Below, piece after piece: positions 7,453-15,040 of a DNA stretch of 64,000 nt. The notes beneath the pieces were generated by a model. The model saw only the letters and a list, made by a program, of their open reading frames with translations, had not been told where the DNA came from and made no database searches. The position numbers and the translations under genes were made by a program. Position 1 is the first letter of the stretch. Each line of letters begins with the position of its first letter. Origin of the DNA: Nocardioidaceae bacterium (GTDB lineage: Bacteria > Actinomycetota > Actinomycetes > Propionibacteriales > Nocardioidaceae); the NCBI GenBank assembly GCA_017744365.1, contig JAGIBL010000003.1, positions 124,001 to 188,000 on the forward strand, written 5' to 3'.

Positions 7453-8640
7453 TTACACCAGGGGGATTCCGTGCTCGGGGAACACCGCCGCCCGGGTCTC
7501 CAGGATCGCCCGGTCCAACCAGGTGTCCGGGTCGTACCCGTCCTCCCAGCTCCGAAACGCCGGCTCGTTACCGTCGGTCATCCGCGTCGGCGGTGGCGCG
7601 GGCAGCCGGTTGCCCAGGCGCGCGGCGACCTCGGCCCGCCACGCCGCGGGGGTCTCCTGCCGGGCCTCCAGGGGCTCGCCGGCGACCACGGCCAGCAGGT
7701 GCGTCCAGGAGCGCGGCACCACGTCGACGATCGCGTAGCCGCCGCCCCCGGTGGCCAGCCAGCGGCCGCCGCAGACCTCGTGGGCGAGGTCGTGCAGCGC
7801 CAGGTACGAGGCCCGGTGGCCGTCGACGGTGAGCATGAGGTGGGCCAGCGGGTCGTCGCGGTGGGAGTCGCATCCGTGCTGGGTCACCAGCACGTCGGGG
7901 GCGAAGGCGCGCACCAGCGGCGGCACCACGGCGTGGAAGGCACGCAGCCAGCCGGCGTCCGCGGTGCCGGGCGGCAGCGCCACGTTGACCGCGCTGCCCT
8001 CGGCCCCCGGGCCGCCGGTCTCGGCCGGGAAGCCGGTGCCCGGGAAGAGCATCTGCCCGGTCTCGTGCAGCGAGATGGTCAGCACCCGCGGGTCGTCGTA
8101 GAAGACCTGCTGCACGCCGTCCCCGTGGTGCACGTCCACGTCGACGTACGCGACCTTGCGGGCGCCGTTGGCCAGCAGCCAGCGGATCGCGACCGCGACG
8201 TCGTTGTAGATGCAGAACCCGCTCGAGGTGCTCGGCATCGCGTGGTGCAGACCCCCGGCGATGTTCGCGGCGTGCAGCACCTCGCCGGTCCACACCCGGC
8301 GGGCCGCCTCGATGCTGGCGCCGACCACGTGCCGGGTGGCCTCGTGCATGTGCGCGAAGGTCGGGTTGTCGTCGGTGCCGAGGCCGTGCGCGGGGTCGTG
8401 CACGCGCGGGTCCGCGGAGCTTCGTCGTACGGCGTCGAGCAGGGCCTGGTCGTGCACGGTGAGCAGGTCGGCGTCGGTGGCATCGGGCGCCGCCGCCGCG
8501 GCGAGGGTGCCGCCATACACGCCGAGGGCCTCGGCCAGCCGGACGGTGAGGTCGACCCGGAGCGGCTGCATCGGGTGGCCCGGCCCGAAGTCGTACGACG
8601 TCAGCGAGCCGTCGTAGACCAGGCAGGCGGGGCAGGCCAA
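7453..8640 (-). CDS. acuC: Class I histone-deacetylase family protein AcuC
   Basis: A 395-residue zinc-dependent deacetylase of the AcuC/HDAC fold. It begins with LVYDGSLTSYDFGPGHPMQP, has the GGLHHAMPSTSSGFCIYND active-site loop (tandem His) and VDVDVHHGDGVQQVF with the metal ligands. In Bacillus AcuC deacetylates acetyl-CoA synthetase and activates it; the same role in acetate metabolism is likely but not shown here. It lies four bases after proC in the same orientation and is the last gene of a proline dehydrogenase-proC-acuC unit. Length is normal. Confidence 0.9.
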   Translation of the reverse strand: MACPACLVYDGSLTSYDFGPGHPMQPLRVDLTVRLAEALGVYGGTLAAAAAPDATDADLLTVHDQALLDAVRRSSADPRVHDPAHGLGTDDNPTFAHMHEATRHVVGASIEAARRVWTGEVLHAANIAGGLHHAMPSTSSGFCIYNDVAVAIRWLLANGARKVAYVDVDVHHGDGVQQVFYDDPRVLTISLHETGQMLFPGTGFPAETGGPGAEGSAVNVALPPGTADAGWLRAFHAVVPPLVRAFAPDVLVTQHGCDSHRDDPLAHLMLTVDGHRASYLALHDLAHEVCGGRWLATGGGGYAIVDVVPRSWTHLLAVVAGEPLEARQETPAAWRAEVAARLGNRLPAPPPTRMTDGNEPAFRSWEDGYDPDTWLDRAILETRAAVFPEHGIPLV

Positions 8641-8644
8641 GGGA

Positions 8645-9442
8645 TCAGGCTCCGCCGGCCAGCGCCCGGGAGCGGTCGCGGGCCGACTCGAGCGCGTCCA
8701 GGAACGCGGCGCGCAGGCCGTGGTCCTCCAGCGTGCGCAGGGCCGCGGCCGTGGTCCCGCCCGGCGAGGTGACCTGCTCGCGCAGCAGCGCCGGGTGCTC
8801 GCCGGTCTCGCGGAGCATGGTGGCCGCGCCGAGCACGGTCTGCACCGCGAGCTCGGTGGCGGTCGGGCGGGGCAGGCCGAGGTGCACGCCGGCCTCGATC
8901 ATCGCTTCGACGACGAGGAACACGTAGGCCGGACCGGAGCCGGAGACCGCGGTGACCGCGTCCTGCTGGTACTCCGGGACCCGGACGACCCGGCCCATCG
9001 CGCCGAGCATCGACTCCGCGGTGGCCAGGTGCTCCTCGGTGCAGTGCGCGCCGGGCGAGACCGCCGCCATCCCCTCGCCGACCAGGGCGGGGGTGTTCGG
9101 CATGACCCGGGCCACCGCGACGCCCGCGGGGACCTGCGCCTCGATGGCGGCGGTGGTGATCCCGGCGGCCAGGGAGACCAGCAGCTGGCCGGGGCGCAGG
9201 TGCGGTGCGAGGTCGGTGAGCACCGCGGTCATGTCCTGCGGCTTGATGACCAGCGCGATCGTCTCGGCGGTGACGGCACCGAGGTCACCGGCGACACTCA
9301 CGCCGTACTTGTCGCGCAGCTCCGCGGCGCGCTCGGCCCTCTTCTCCACCACGGTCAGGGAGCCGGGGTCGCGGCCGTCCCGGATCAGGCCGGCGAGCAG
9401 GGTCTCCCCCATCACGCCGGCTCCGATGATGGCGACCGTCAT
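8645..9442 (-). CDS. proC: Pyrroline-5-carboxylate reductase
   Basis: A 265-residue protein starting MTVAIIGAGVMGETLLAGLI, an N-terminal Rossmann NADPH-binding domain. The C-terminal dimerisation region carries AVSGSGPAYVFLVVEAMIEA and LLREQVTSPGGTTAAALR, the ProC signature. It catalyses the last step of proline synthesis, P5C to proline. The reading frame stays open far upstream, but that part is an off-frame reading of the proline dehydrogenase gene, so ATG 9442 is the start. The upstream gene ends 11 bases away, and the product opposes the catabolic enzyme encoded there. Position matches Rv0500. Confidence 0.95.
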   Translation of the reverse strand: MTVAIIGAGVMGETLLAGLIRDGRDPGSLTVVEKRAERAAELRDKYGVSVAGDLGAVTAETIALVIKPQDMTAVLTDLAPHLRPGQLLVSLAAGITTAAIEAQVPAGVAVARVMPNTPALVGEGMAAVSPGAHCTEEHLATAESMLGAMGRVVRVPEYQQDAVTAVSGSGPAYVFLVVEAMIEAGVHLGLPRPTATELAVQTVLGAATMLRETGEHPALLREQVTSPGGTTAAALRTLEDHGLRAAFLDALESARDRSRALAGGA

Positions 9443-9453
9443 GGCCGGGCTCC

Positions 9454-10344
9454 TCACTTCTGCAGGATCAGCGAACGCAGGAAGGATGGCAGGTTCGCGG
9501 GACGTCCGGCGAGCCGACGCAGCAGGTAGGGGTGCCAGTCCTCGCCGTACGGGACGAAGACGCGCACCCGCTCGCCGGCCGCGACCAGCCGGCGCTGCTC
9601 CTCGGGCCGGACGCCGTGCAGCAGCTGGTACTCGTAGCTGTCCGCGTCCCGGCCGTACCTGGTGGCCAGCGCGCCGGCGATCCGGACCAGGCGCGGGTCG
9701 TGGGTCGCGACCATCGGGTAGCCCTGGCCGGCCATCAGCACCTTGAGGCAGCGCACGAAGGACTTGTCGACCTCGTGCCGGTCGGGGAAGGCGACCTCGG
9801 CGGCCTCGGTGTAGGCGCCCTTGCACAGCCGGACCCGGGAGCCCTCGAACGCGAGCGCGCGGCAGTCGTCCTCGGTCCGGCGCAGGTTGGCCTGCAGCGC
9901 GATCCCGGTCTCCGGGTGGTCCTTGCGCAGCTCGCGCAGGGTGGTCAGGGTCCGGTCGGTGCTGCTGGCGTCCTCCATGCTCAGGGTGAGCGTGGTGCCG
10001 GCGTTGCGGGCGGCCCGGCAGAGCCGGCGGGCGTTCTCCAGGCCGAGCTTCGCGCCGACCCCGGGCAGGTCGTGGCCGAGGGAGCTGAGCTTGACGCTGA
10101 GCTCGGCGTGCCGGGCCAGCCCGTTCTTGCCGAGGGCCTCGAGCAGGTCGAGGTAGCCGAGCACCGAAGCCTCGGCGGCGTCCTCGTCGGCGACCTCCGC
10201 GCCGAGGTGGCCGACGGTGACCATGAGCCCGTCCTCCACCAGCAGGCGGGTCGCCGCGACCGCGGCCCCGACGGTCTCGCCGGGCACGTAGCGGGAGACC
10301 ACGTCGCTGCTCACCGGCAGCCTGGTCAGCACCTGACGCAGCAC
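9454..10344 (-). CDS. Proline dehydrogenase (monofunctional, FAD)
   Basis: A 296-residue PRODH-fold protein. GTG 10344 is chosen because GGGAGG lies six bases upstream and the next residues (VLRQVLTRLPVSSD) align with family N-termini. Diagnostic blocks are GIALQANLRRTEDDC, RVRLCKGAYTEAAEVAFP, MVATHDPRLV, YEYQLLHGV and YGEDWHPYLLRRL with the substrate-binding Arg pair. It oxidises proline to P5C with FAD. It is short, as in the separate PRODH of Gram-positives and Thermus rather than PutA. It is co-directional with proC (11-base gap), so proline breakdown and synthesis may be co-transcribed. Confidence 0.92.
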   Translation of the reverse strand: MLRQVLTRLPVSSDVVSRYVPGETVGAAVAATRLLVEDGLMVTVGHLGAEVADEDAAEASVLGYLDLLEALGKNGLARHAELSVKLSSLGHDLPGVGAKLGLENARRLCRAARNAGTTLTLSMEDASSTDRTLTTLRELRKDHPETGIALQANLRRTEDDCRALAFEGSRVRLCKGAYTEAAEVAFPDRHEVDKSFVRCLKVLMAGQGYPMVATHDPRLVRIAGALATRYGRDADSYEYQLLHGVRPEEQRRLVAAGERVRVFVPYGEDWHPYLLRRLAGRPANLPSFLRSLILQK

Positions 10345-10521
10345 GCGCAGCCTCCCTGGCGAGGTCGTGCGGCACCCCGTCGTACCGCGAGTTTCACCGT
10401 ACCGCCGGCACCCTCGCGCCTCGCCCTGGGGACCCGGCCACCCCCTGCGGGCAAGAAGAAAGATGCGCACTTTGCCACCTTTTGCTGGACGTGGGCTGTT
10501 TTGGTCTAGTTCGATCCCTGC
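10345..10521. other. Divergent intergenic region between proline dehydrogenase and the SAT operon
   Basis: This 177-bp gap holds the promoters of two divergent transcripts. The half next to the acetyltransferase gene (about 10450-10510) is noticeably richer in A/T than its surroundings. It contains TGGTCTAGTTCG (10502-10513), also found at 3318-3329; TTCGAT, six bases before the ATG at 10522, could be a leaderless -10. No RNA gene was recognised. Confidence 0.4.
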
Positions 10522-11175
10522 ATGCTCCCGCTCGATCCCGACCGTGCCGTGGAGGCCCGGGTCCGCCAGATCGCCCGCCGCCATCTCGCGCAGGACGACC
10601 AGGCCCTGGTGGCGCGGGCGGCCGGGCTCGGCCGCGCGGACCTGGACGCGCTGGTGCAGCGGGACCCGGCGAGCCACCGCGACTGGCGCTACGTGCTCAG
10701 CTCGTACGGCGGGCTCGAGGCGCTGCTCGCCCACCGCCTCGCCCACGCGATCTGGAGCTCCGCCCCGGCACCCCTGGGGACCCCCGGGCCGGAGCACGTC
10801 CTCGCCCGGCAGATCTCCGAGCACGCGAAGGTCCGGACCGGGGTCGAGATCCACCCGGCCGCCCGGATCGGGCCGGGCTTCGTCGTCGACCACGGCTACG
10901 GCACGGTGATCGGCGAGACGACCACGATCGGTGCTGACTGCTACGTGCTGCAGGGCGTCGTGCTCGGCGCCACCGGCATCGCCGACAACAGACCCGGACA
11001 GCGGCACCCGACCCTCGGCGACCGCGTCGAGGTGGGTGCGTTCGCGCGGGTGCTCGGGCCGGTGCGGGTCGGGGACGGCGCCTTCATCGGGGCGATGTCA
11101 CTCGTCCTCGACGACGTCCCCGCCGGTACGCGAGTCCACCCCGGTGAGCCGACGATCGGGAGGTCCTGCCGATGA
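10522..11175 (+). CDS. Serine O-acetyltransferase (CysE/EpsC type)
   Basis: A 217-residue protein with a helical N-terminus and a C-terminal left-handed beta-helix of hexapeptide repeats. The catalytic block reads IHPAARIGPGFVVDHGYG, then TVIGETTTIG, and QRHPTLGDRVEVGAFARVLG follows, as in serine acetyltransferases. It makes O-acetylserine from serine and acetyl-CoA. The stop overlaps the next start by four bases (ATGA), beginning a chain of four coupled genes that also holds a transporter-JAMM fusion, a CysK/CysM-like enzyme and an AlaX-like protein. The product is therefore probably the substrate of the third gene. Confidence 0.88.
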   Translation: MLPLDPDRAVEARVRQIARRHLAQDDQALVARAAGLGRADLDALVQRDPASHRDWRYVLSSYGGLEALLAHRLAHAIWSSAPAPLGTPGPEHVLARQISEHAKVRTGVEIHPAARIGPGFVVDHGYGTVIGETTTIGADCYVLQGVVLGATGIADNRPGQRHPTLGDRVEVGAFARVLGPVRVGDGAFIGAMSLVLDDVPAGTRVHPGEPTIGRSCR

Positions 11176-12524
11176 ACCAGCCGGCCCGCCGTCACCTGCC
11201 GACCGTCCTCGTCGTGCTCGGGTACGCGCTGGTGTGCGCGATCTGGGGCACCAACTGGGTTGCCATCAAGCTCGCGGTCACCGGGATGCCGCCCCTGCTC
11301 GCCGCTGGGCTCCGGTTCGTGTTCGCGGCCCCGGTGCTGCTGACGATCTGCCGGCTGGCGGGCAAGCCGATCTTCGTGCGCCGCGCCCAGGTCCCGTACC
11401 TGGTCTTCGTGACCCTGAACTACTTCACGCTGCCGTACCTGTTCCTCAACCTCGCCGAGCAGCACATCTCCTCCGGCCTGACCGCCATCTGCTTCTCGAT
11501 GATCTCGCTGCTCATCGTCGTGCTCGGCGTGCCGATCCTCGGCGCCCGTATCGGCCTCGGCGAGGGCCTCGGCGTCGTGGTCTCCTTCGTCGCGCTCGTC
11601 CTGTTGCTGTCCCGGTCCACGGAGATCTCGGCCGGCAACCGCTGGGCCGTCGCCGGCGCCCTGCTCGCGGCGGCGATGCACGCGCTGTCGTACGTGCTCA
11701 TCAAGAGGTACGGCGCCGACGTGCACACGCTGACCCTGAACAGCCTGCCGGTCGCAGCCGCGGGCATCCTCCTCGTGCTCGCGTCCCTCGCGTTCGAGCA
11801 CCCCTCGGTGGCGGACATCAGCGCGACGAGCCTGCTGGCGACACTGCACCTGGCACTGGTCGCCTCCGTGATCGGCCTGGTCGTCTACTTCGCGCTGCTG
11901 CAACGGCTCTCCGCGCTGACGATGAGCTTCGTCTTCGTGATCTTCCCGCTGCTGGCGCAGGTGCTCTCCCAGGTCGTCGACGGCACCCGGATGTCGGGCA
12001 CCGAGCTCGTGCTGATCCTGGCGATCGTCAGCGCGATGGCCTGCACGCTGCGGCTCCACCACCGCCGCTCGGCGGATCGCGCCTGGCGGCCGACAGCGTC
12101 GCAGCTGCGGCAGATGTACGCCGACGCGCTGAGCCGCTACCCGGAGGAGGCGTGCGGGTACTGCCTGACCGACGAGGTGCGCCCGTGCTCGAACGTCCTC
12201 GCGGTCCCGAGCCCGGCAAACGCGGTGTCGCAGCGCTCGGCCGCGACCGGCTACGCGTTCGGGTCGGCCGACCTGCTGGAGCTGGCCCGATCGCTGGACT
12301 CCCCGGATCCTGCCCGGCTGATCTACCACTCGCACCCGGACGTCGGCGCGTACCTGAGCGAGGAGGACCTCCACTTCGCCGTCCAGGACGGGACTGCGAC
12401 GTTTCCGGTGCTGCACCTGGTCATCGACGCCCGGGAGGACGGCGTGCACGGCGCCCGCCTCTACGAGTTCTCGGTGGCCCGGGGGACCTACGTCGAGGCG
12501 CAGGCGTACGAGGCCGCGGAGTGA
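11172..12524 (+). CDS. EamA-family transporter fused to a JAMM (Mov34/MPN) peptidase domain
   Basis: A continuous 450-residue frame. Residues 1 to about 297 form a ten-helix EamA/DMT transporter, the usual full length (start ALVCAIWGTNWVAIKLAV). Residues 310-450 form a JAMM domain with the upstream Glu in YPEEACGYCL and HSHPDVGAYLSEED, the HxH-x10-D zinc motif. E. coli EamA exports cysteine and O-acetylserine; JAMM enzyme Mec of M. tuberculosis releases cysteine from the carrier CysO. Both fit a cysteine-like product from the flanking acetyltransferase and CysM-like genes. An internal ATG at 12114 could give a separate JAMM protein, but no ribosome-binding site supports it. Both ends overlap neighbours by four bases. 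Confidence 0.85.
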   Translation: MNQPARRHLPTVLVVLGYALVCAIWGTNWVAIKLAVTGMPPLLAAGLRFVFAAPVLLTICRLAGKPIFVRRAQVPYLVFVTLNYFTLPYLFLNLAEQHISSGLTAICFSMISLLIVVLGVPILGARIGLGEGLGVVVSFVALVLLLSRSTEISAGNRWAVAGALLAAAMHALSYVLIKRYGADVHTLTLNSLPVAAAGILLVLASLAFEHPSVADISATSLLATLHLALVASVIGLVVYFALLQRLSALTMSFVFVIFPLLAQVLSQVVDGTRMSGTELVLILAIVSAMACTLRLHHRRSADRAWRPTASQLRQMYADALSRYPEEACGYCLTDEVRPCSNVLAVPSPANAVSQRSAATGYAFGSADLLELARSLDSPDPARLIYHSHPDVGAYLSEEDLHFAVQDGTATFPVLHLVIDAREDGVHGARLYEFSVARGTYVEAQAYEAAE

Positions 12525-13462
12525 GCACCGTCGCCGACTCGGTGCTCGACCTGGTGGGCGGCACCCCGCTGCTGCGGCTCGACCGGCTCTTCCCGGGACC
12601 GCAGCGGGTCCTCGCCAAGCTCGAGCACCTGAACCCCGGTGGCAGCCACAAGGTGCGGATCGCGCTGGGCATGGTGGCCGACGCCGAGCGCCGCGGCTGG
12701 CTCACCCCCGGGTCCGGTCAGACGATCGTCGAGCCCACCGGCGGCAACACCGGGATCGGGCTCGCCATCGCCTGCGCGCTTCGCGGCTACCGCAGCGTGC
12801 TGGTCGTGCCCGACGACTACAGCGAGCGCAAGCAACGGCTCCTCGGGCTGTACGGCGCGCACGTGGTCCTGGCCGACCACCGCCGCGGCCTGAACGCGCA
12901 CGGCGAACGCGCGGTCGAGCTGCTCTTCGAGAACCCCGACTGGGTGCTCCTCAACCAGCAGGCCAACCCGGCCAACAGCGCCACCCACCACGGCACCACC
13001 GCCGCGGAGATCATCGAGGCGGTCGACGGCGGCGTGCCCGACGTGCTCGTCTGCGGCGTCGGCACCGGCGGCCACCTGACCGGGGTCGGCGGCCGGCTCC
13101 GGCAGGTGCGGCCCGATCTGCGGATCGTCGCGGTGGTGCCGCCCGGCTGCTCGCTGGTGGCGAACCGGTTCGTCCCGCACCGGCTGCAGGGCTTGTCCGT
13201 GGGCCTGGTCCCGGCGATCCTCGACGTGGCGCTCATCGACGCCGAGGTCGAGGTCGCCGTGGAGGAGGCCCACGCGATGATGCGCCGCTGCGCCCGGCTC
13301 GAGGGCCTCGCCGTCGGCCCGTCCTCGGCCGCGAACCTGGTCGCGACCGAACGTCTTCTCGCCGACGAACCCGACGACACCAGCGTCCTGACCTTCACCT
13401 ACGACAGCGCCGGCGACTACGTCGGCGAGGACCCGACCAGCACCACGGAAGGAAATCGATGA
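12521..13462 (+). CDS. PLP-dependent cysteine synthase-like beta-substituting enzyme
   Basis: A 313-residue fold-type II PLP protein of the CysK/CysM/CBS family. The PLP Lys is K44 in NPGGSHKVR. The substrate loop is EPTGGNTGIGLA, where residue 74 is Gly in place of the common Ser of TSGNT. The phosphate-binding loop is GVGTGGHLTGVG. The family exchanges the beta-substituent of O-acetylserine or O-phosphoserine for sulfide or another nucleophile. The loop change and the unusual H and V around K44 suggest a nucleophile or donor other than in housekeeping CysK. GTG 12521 overlaps the upstream stop by four bases. Confidence 0.85.
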   Translation: MSTVADSVLDLVGGTPLLRLDRLFPGPQRVLAKLEHLNPGGSHKVRIALGMVADAERRGWLTPGSGQTIVEPTGGNTGIGLAIACALRGYRSVLVVPDDYSERKQRLLGLYGAHVVLADHRRGLNAHGERAVELLFENPDWVLLNQQANPANSATHHGTTAAEIIEAVDGGVPDVLVCGVGTGGHLTGVGGRLRQVRPDLRIVAVVPPGCSLVANRFVPHRLQGLSVGLVPAILDVALIDAEVEVAVEEAHAMMRRCARLEGLAVGPSSAANLVATERLLADEPDDTSVLTFTYDSAGDYVGEDPTSTTEGNR

Positions 13463-14202
13463 GCGTTCCCGGACGAGCCCCCGCCTCCCTGGCCGCGACC
13501 GAGCTGTTCGCGGTCGACGCCTACACGACCGAGTTCTCTGCGCGCGTCGCCGAGGTGGACCACGACGGGTCCCGGGTGCGGCTGGAGCGGACCGCGTTCT
13601 ACCCCGGCGGGGGCGGGCAGCCGTGCGACCTGGGCACCCTCGGCGCTGCGCCTGTCTCCGCCGTACGACGGGAGCGCGGCGCGATCTGGCACACCCTGGA
13701 CGGGGCTCTTCCGGCCGTCGGCACCGAGGTGCTCGGCGAGATCGACTGGACCCGGCGGCACCAGCTGATGCGCACGCACACCGCGCTGCACATCCTGTGC
13801 GGGGTGATCTGGGCCGACTACGCGATCCCGGTGACGGGCGGGAACATGGAGCCGCTGCGCGGACGGCTGGACTTTCCGTTCCCGGCGATGAGCGCCGACC
13901 TGGGCGCGACCATCGAGAAGCGGATCAACGAGGAGATCGAGAAGGCGCACGAGATCGTCGTCGACTTCGTGCCGCGCTCGCTGGCCGACGCCGACCCGGC
14001 GCTGATCCGGACCGCGGCCAACCTGATCCCGGCCGAGATCGACCCGCTCCGGGTGATCGACATCGTCGGCCTCGACCGCCAGGCCGACGGCGGCACCCAC
14101 CTGCTCAGCACCGCCGAGGTCGGCCGGGTCCGCGTCACCGGCACCGAGTCCAAGGGCAAGGACAACAAGCGGATCCGCATCGAGATCGCCGACCCGTCGT
14201 AG
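13459..14202 (+). CDS. AlaX-like alanyl-tRNA editing protein with altered metal site
   Basis: A 247-residue protein with the threonyl/alanyl-tRNA synthetase second additional domain. It shows RTAFYPGGGGQPCD, HTALH at residues 107-111 (first two zinc ligands) and DGGTH at 210-214. The third ligand is normally Cys in CxGTH; here it is Asp210, which may still bind metal or may alter activity. Free-standing AlaX proteins hydrolyse Ser- or Gly-tRNA(Ala). As last gene of an operon built around O-acetylserine chemistry, it could protect translation from an alanine or serine analogue made by its neighbours; that is inference. Confidence 0.82.
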   Translation: MSVPGRAPASLAATELFAVDAYTTEFSARVAEVDHDGSRVRLERTAFYPGGGGQPCDLGTLGAAPVSAVRRERGAIWHTLDGALPAVGTEVLGEIDWTRRHQLMRTHTALHILCGVIWADYAIPVTGGNMEPLRGRLDFPFPAMSADLGATIEKRINEEIEKAHEIVVDFVPRSLADADPALIRTAANLIPAEIDPLRVIDIVGLDRQADGGTHLLSTAEVGRVRVTGTESKGKDNKRIRIEIADPS

Positions 14203-14221
14203 AAGTGCACGTAATTGCGCT

Positions 14222-14268
14222 GACCCGTCGCAAAAGTGCGAGTCGCACGTGCGCTTTTGCGACGGGTC
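14222..14268. terminator. Strong hairpin between convergent operons
   Basis: GACCCGTCGCAAAAG (14222-14236) and its exact reverse complement (14254-14268) flank a 17-base loop. A second outer pair, GTGCACGT and ACGTGCAC, lies just outside. The element follows the AlaX stop and faces the end of the ABC permease gene, so it probably terminates both. Confidence 0.6.
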
Positions 14269-14305
14269 GGCGCCAAACACGTGCACCTTTGCGCCAGGTC
14301 GGCGA

Positions 14306-15040
14306 TCAGTCGGTCTGGCGGCGCAGGGTCAGGGCGCCGAGGACGAGGGCAGCGGCGGTGAAGGCCACGATCACCAGCAGGTCGGCAGCGATGCTCGGGT
14401 GGGCGTGGTCGGCCACCGAGGACATCGCGTCCACGGCGTAGGTCAGTGGCAGCGCCCGGGAGACGCCGTCGAGGAAGCTCGGCAGCAGGTCCCGGTCCAC
14501 GAAGAGCCCGCAGAGCAGGATCTGCGGGAACACCAGCGCCGGCATGAACTGGACCGCCTGGAACTCCGTCCTCGCGAAGGCCGAGACGAAGAGCCCGAGC
14601 GCGGAGCCGAGGATCGCGTCCAGCACCGCGACCACGAGCAGCATCCAGACCGGCCCTTCCAGGGACAGGTCCAGGAACACGGTCGCGACCGTGACCGCGA
14701 GCGCCGACTGCGCCGCCGCGACCAAGCCGAACGCGAGCGCGTAGCCGAGCAGGAAGTCGCCCTTGCCCAGCGGCATCGCCAGCAGCCGCTCCAGGGTTCC
14801 CGAGGTCCGTTCGCGCAGCGTGGTCACCGAGGTCACCAGGAACATCACGATGAACGGGATCAGCGCGAGCAGGGCCGGCGCCAGCGCGTCGAAGCCACGC
14901 CCGGGCAGGTCGGTGAACATCCACCAGAGCAGGGCGATCACCAGGCAGGGCAGCACCAGCAGCATCGCCAGGGTCCGGTGGTCGCGGCGCAGCTGGGTCA
15001 GCACCCGGGCGGCGACGGCCAGCGTGATGCGAAGGCTCAT
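14306..15040 (-). CDS. ABC-2 type permease
   Basis: A 244-residue integral membrane protein with six predicted helices (for example LAMLLVLPCLVIALLWWMF, and ALLALIPFIVMFLVTSV). The motif RERTSGTLERLLAMPLGKGD between helices two and three is typical of ABC-2 exporters of the drug or NatB type. Its start overlaps the ATPase stop by four bases, so the two proteins make one half-size exporter. The substrate is unknown; TetR-controlled pairs of this kind often handle drugs or lipids. Confidence 0.88.
   Translation of the reverse strand: MSLRITLAVAARVLTQLRRDHRTLAMLLVLPCLVIALLWWMFTDLPGRGFDALAPALLALIPFIVMFLVTSVTTLRERTSGTLERLLAMPLGKGDFLLGYALAFGLVAAAQSALAVTVATVFLDLSLEGPVWMLLVVAVLDAILGSALGLFVSAFARTEFQAVQFMPALVFPQILLCGLFVDRDLLPSFLDGVSRALPLTYAVDAMSSVADHAHPSIAADLLVIVAFTAAALVLGALTLRRQTD

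Noticed and set aside
8645-10375. Possible proline dehydrogenase-ProC fusion in one frame
   Set aside because: The first half of this frame is an off-frame reading of the proline dehydrogenase gene, which has its own start and stop in another frame.
12064-12130. Frameshift or missed stop joining EamA and JAMM genes
   Set aside because: The frame is continuous, both domains are full length, and the linker is ordinary. Kept as one gene, with the doubt recorded.
14203-14305. tRNA-like or T-box element in the folded region after AlaX
   Set aside because: The structure is a simple nested inverted repeat without a cloverleaf, CCA-end or T-box sequence, and it follows rather than precedes the gene.
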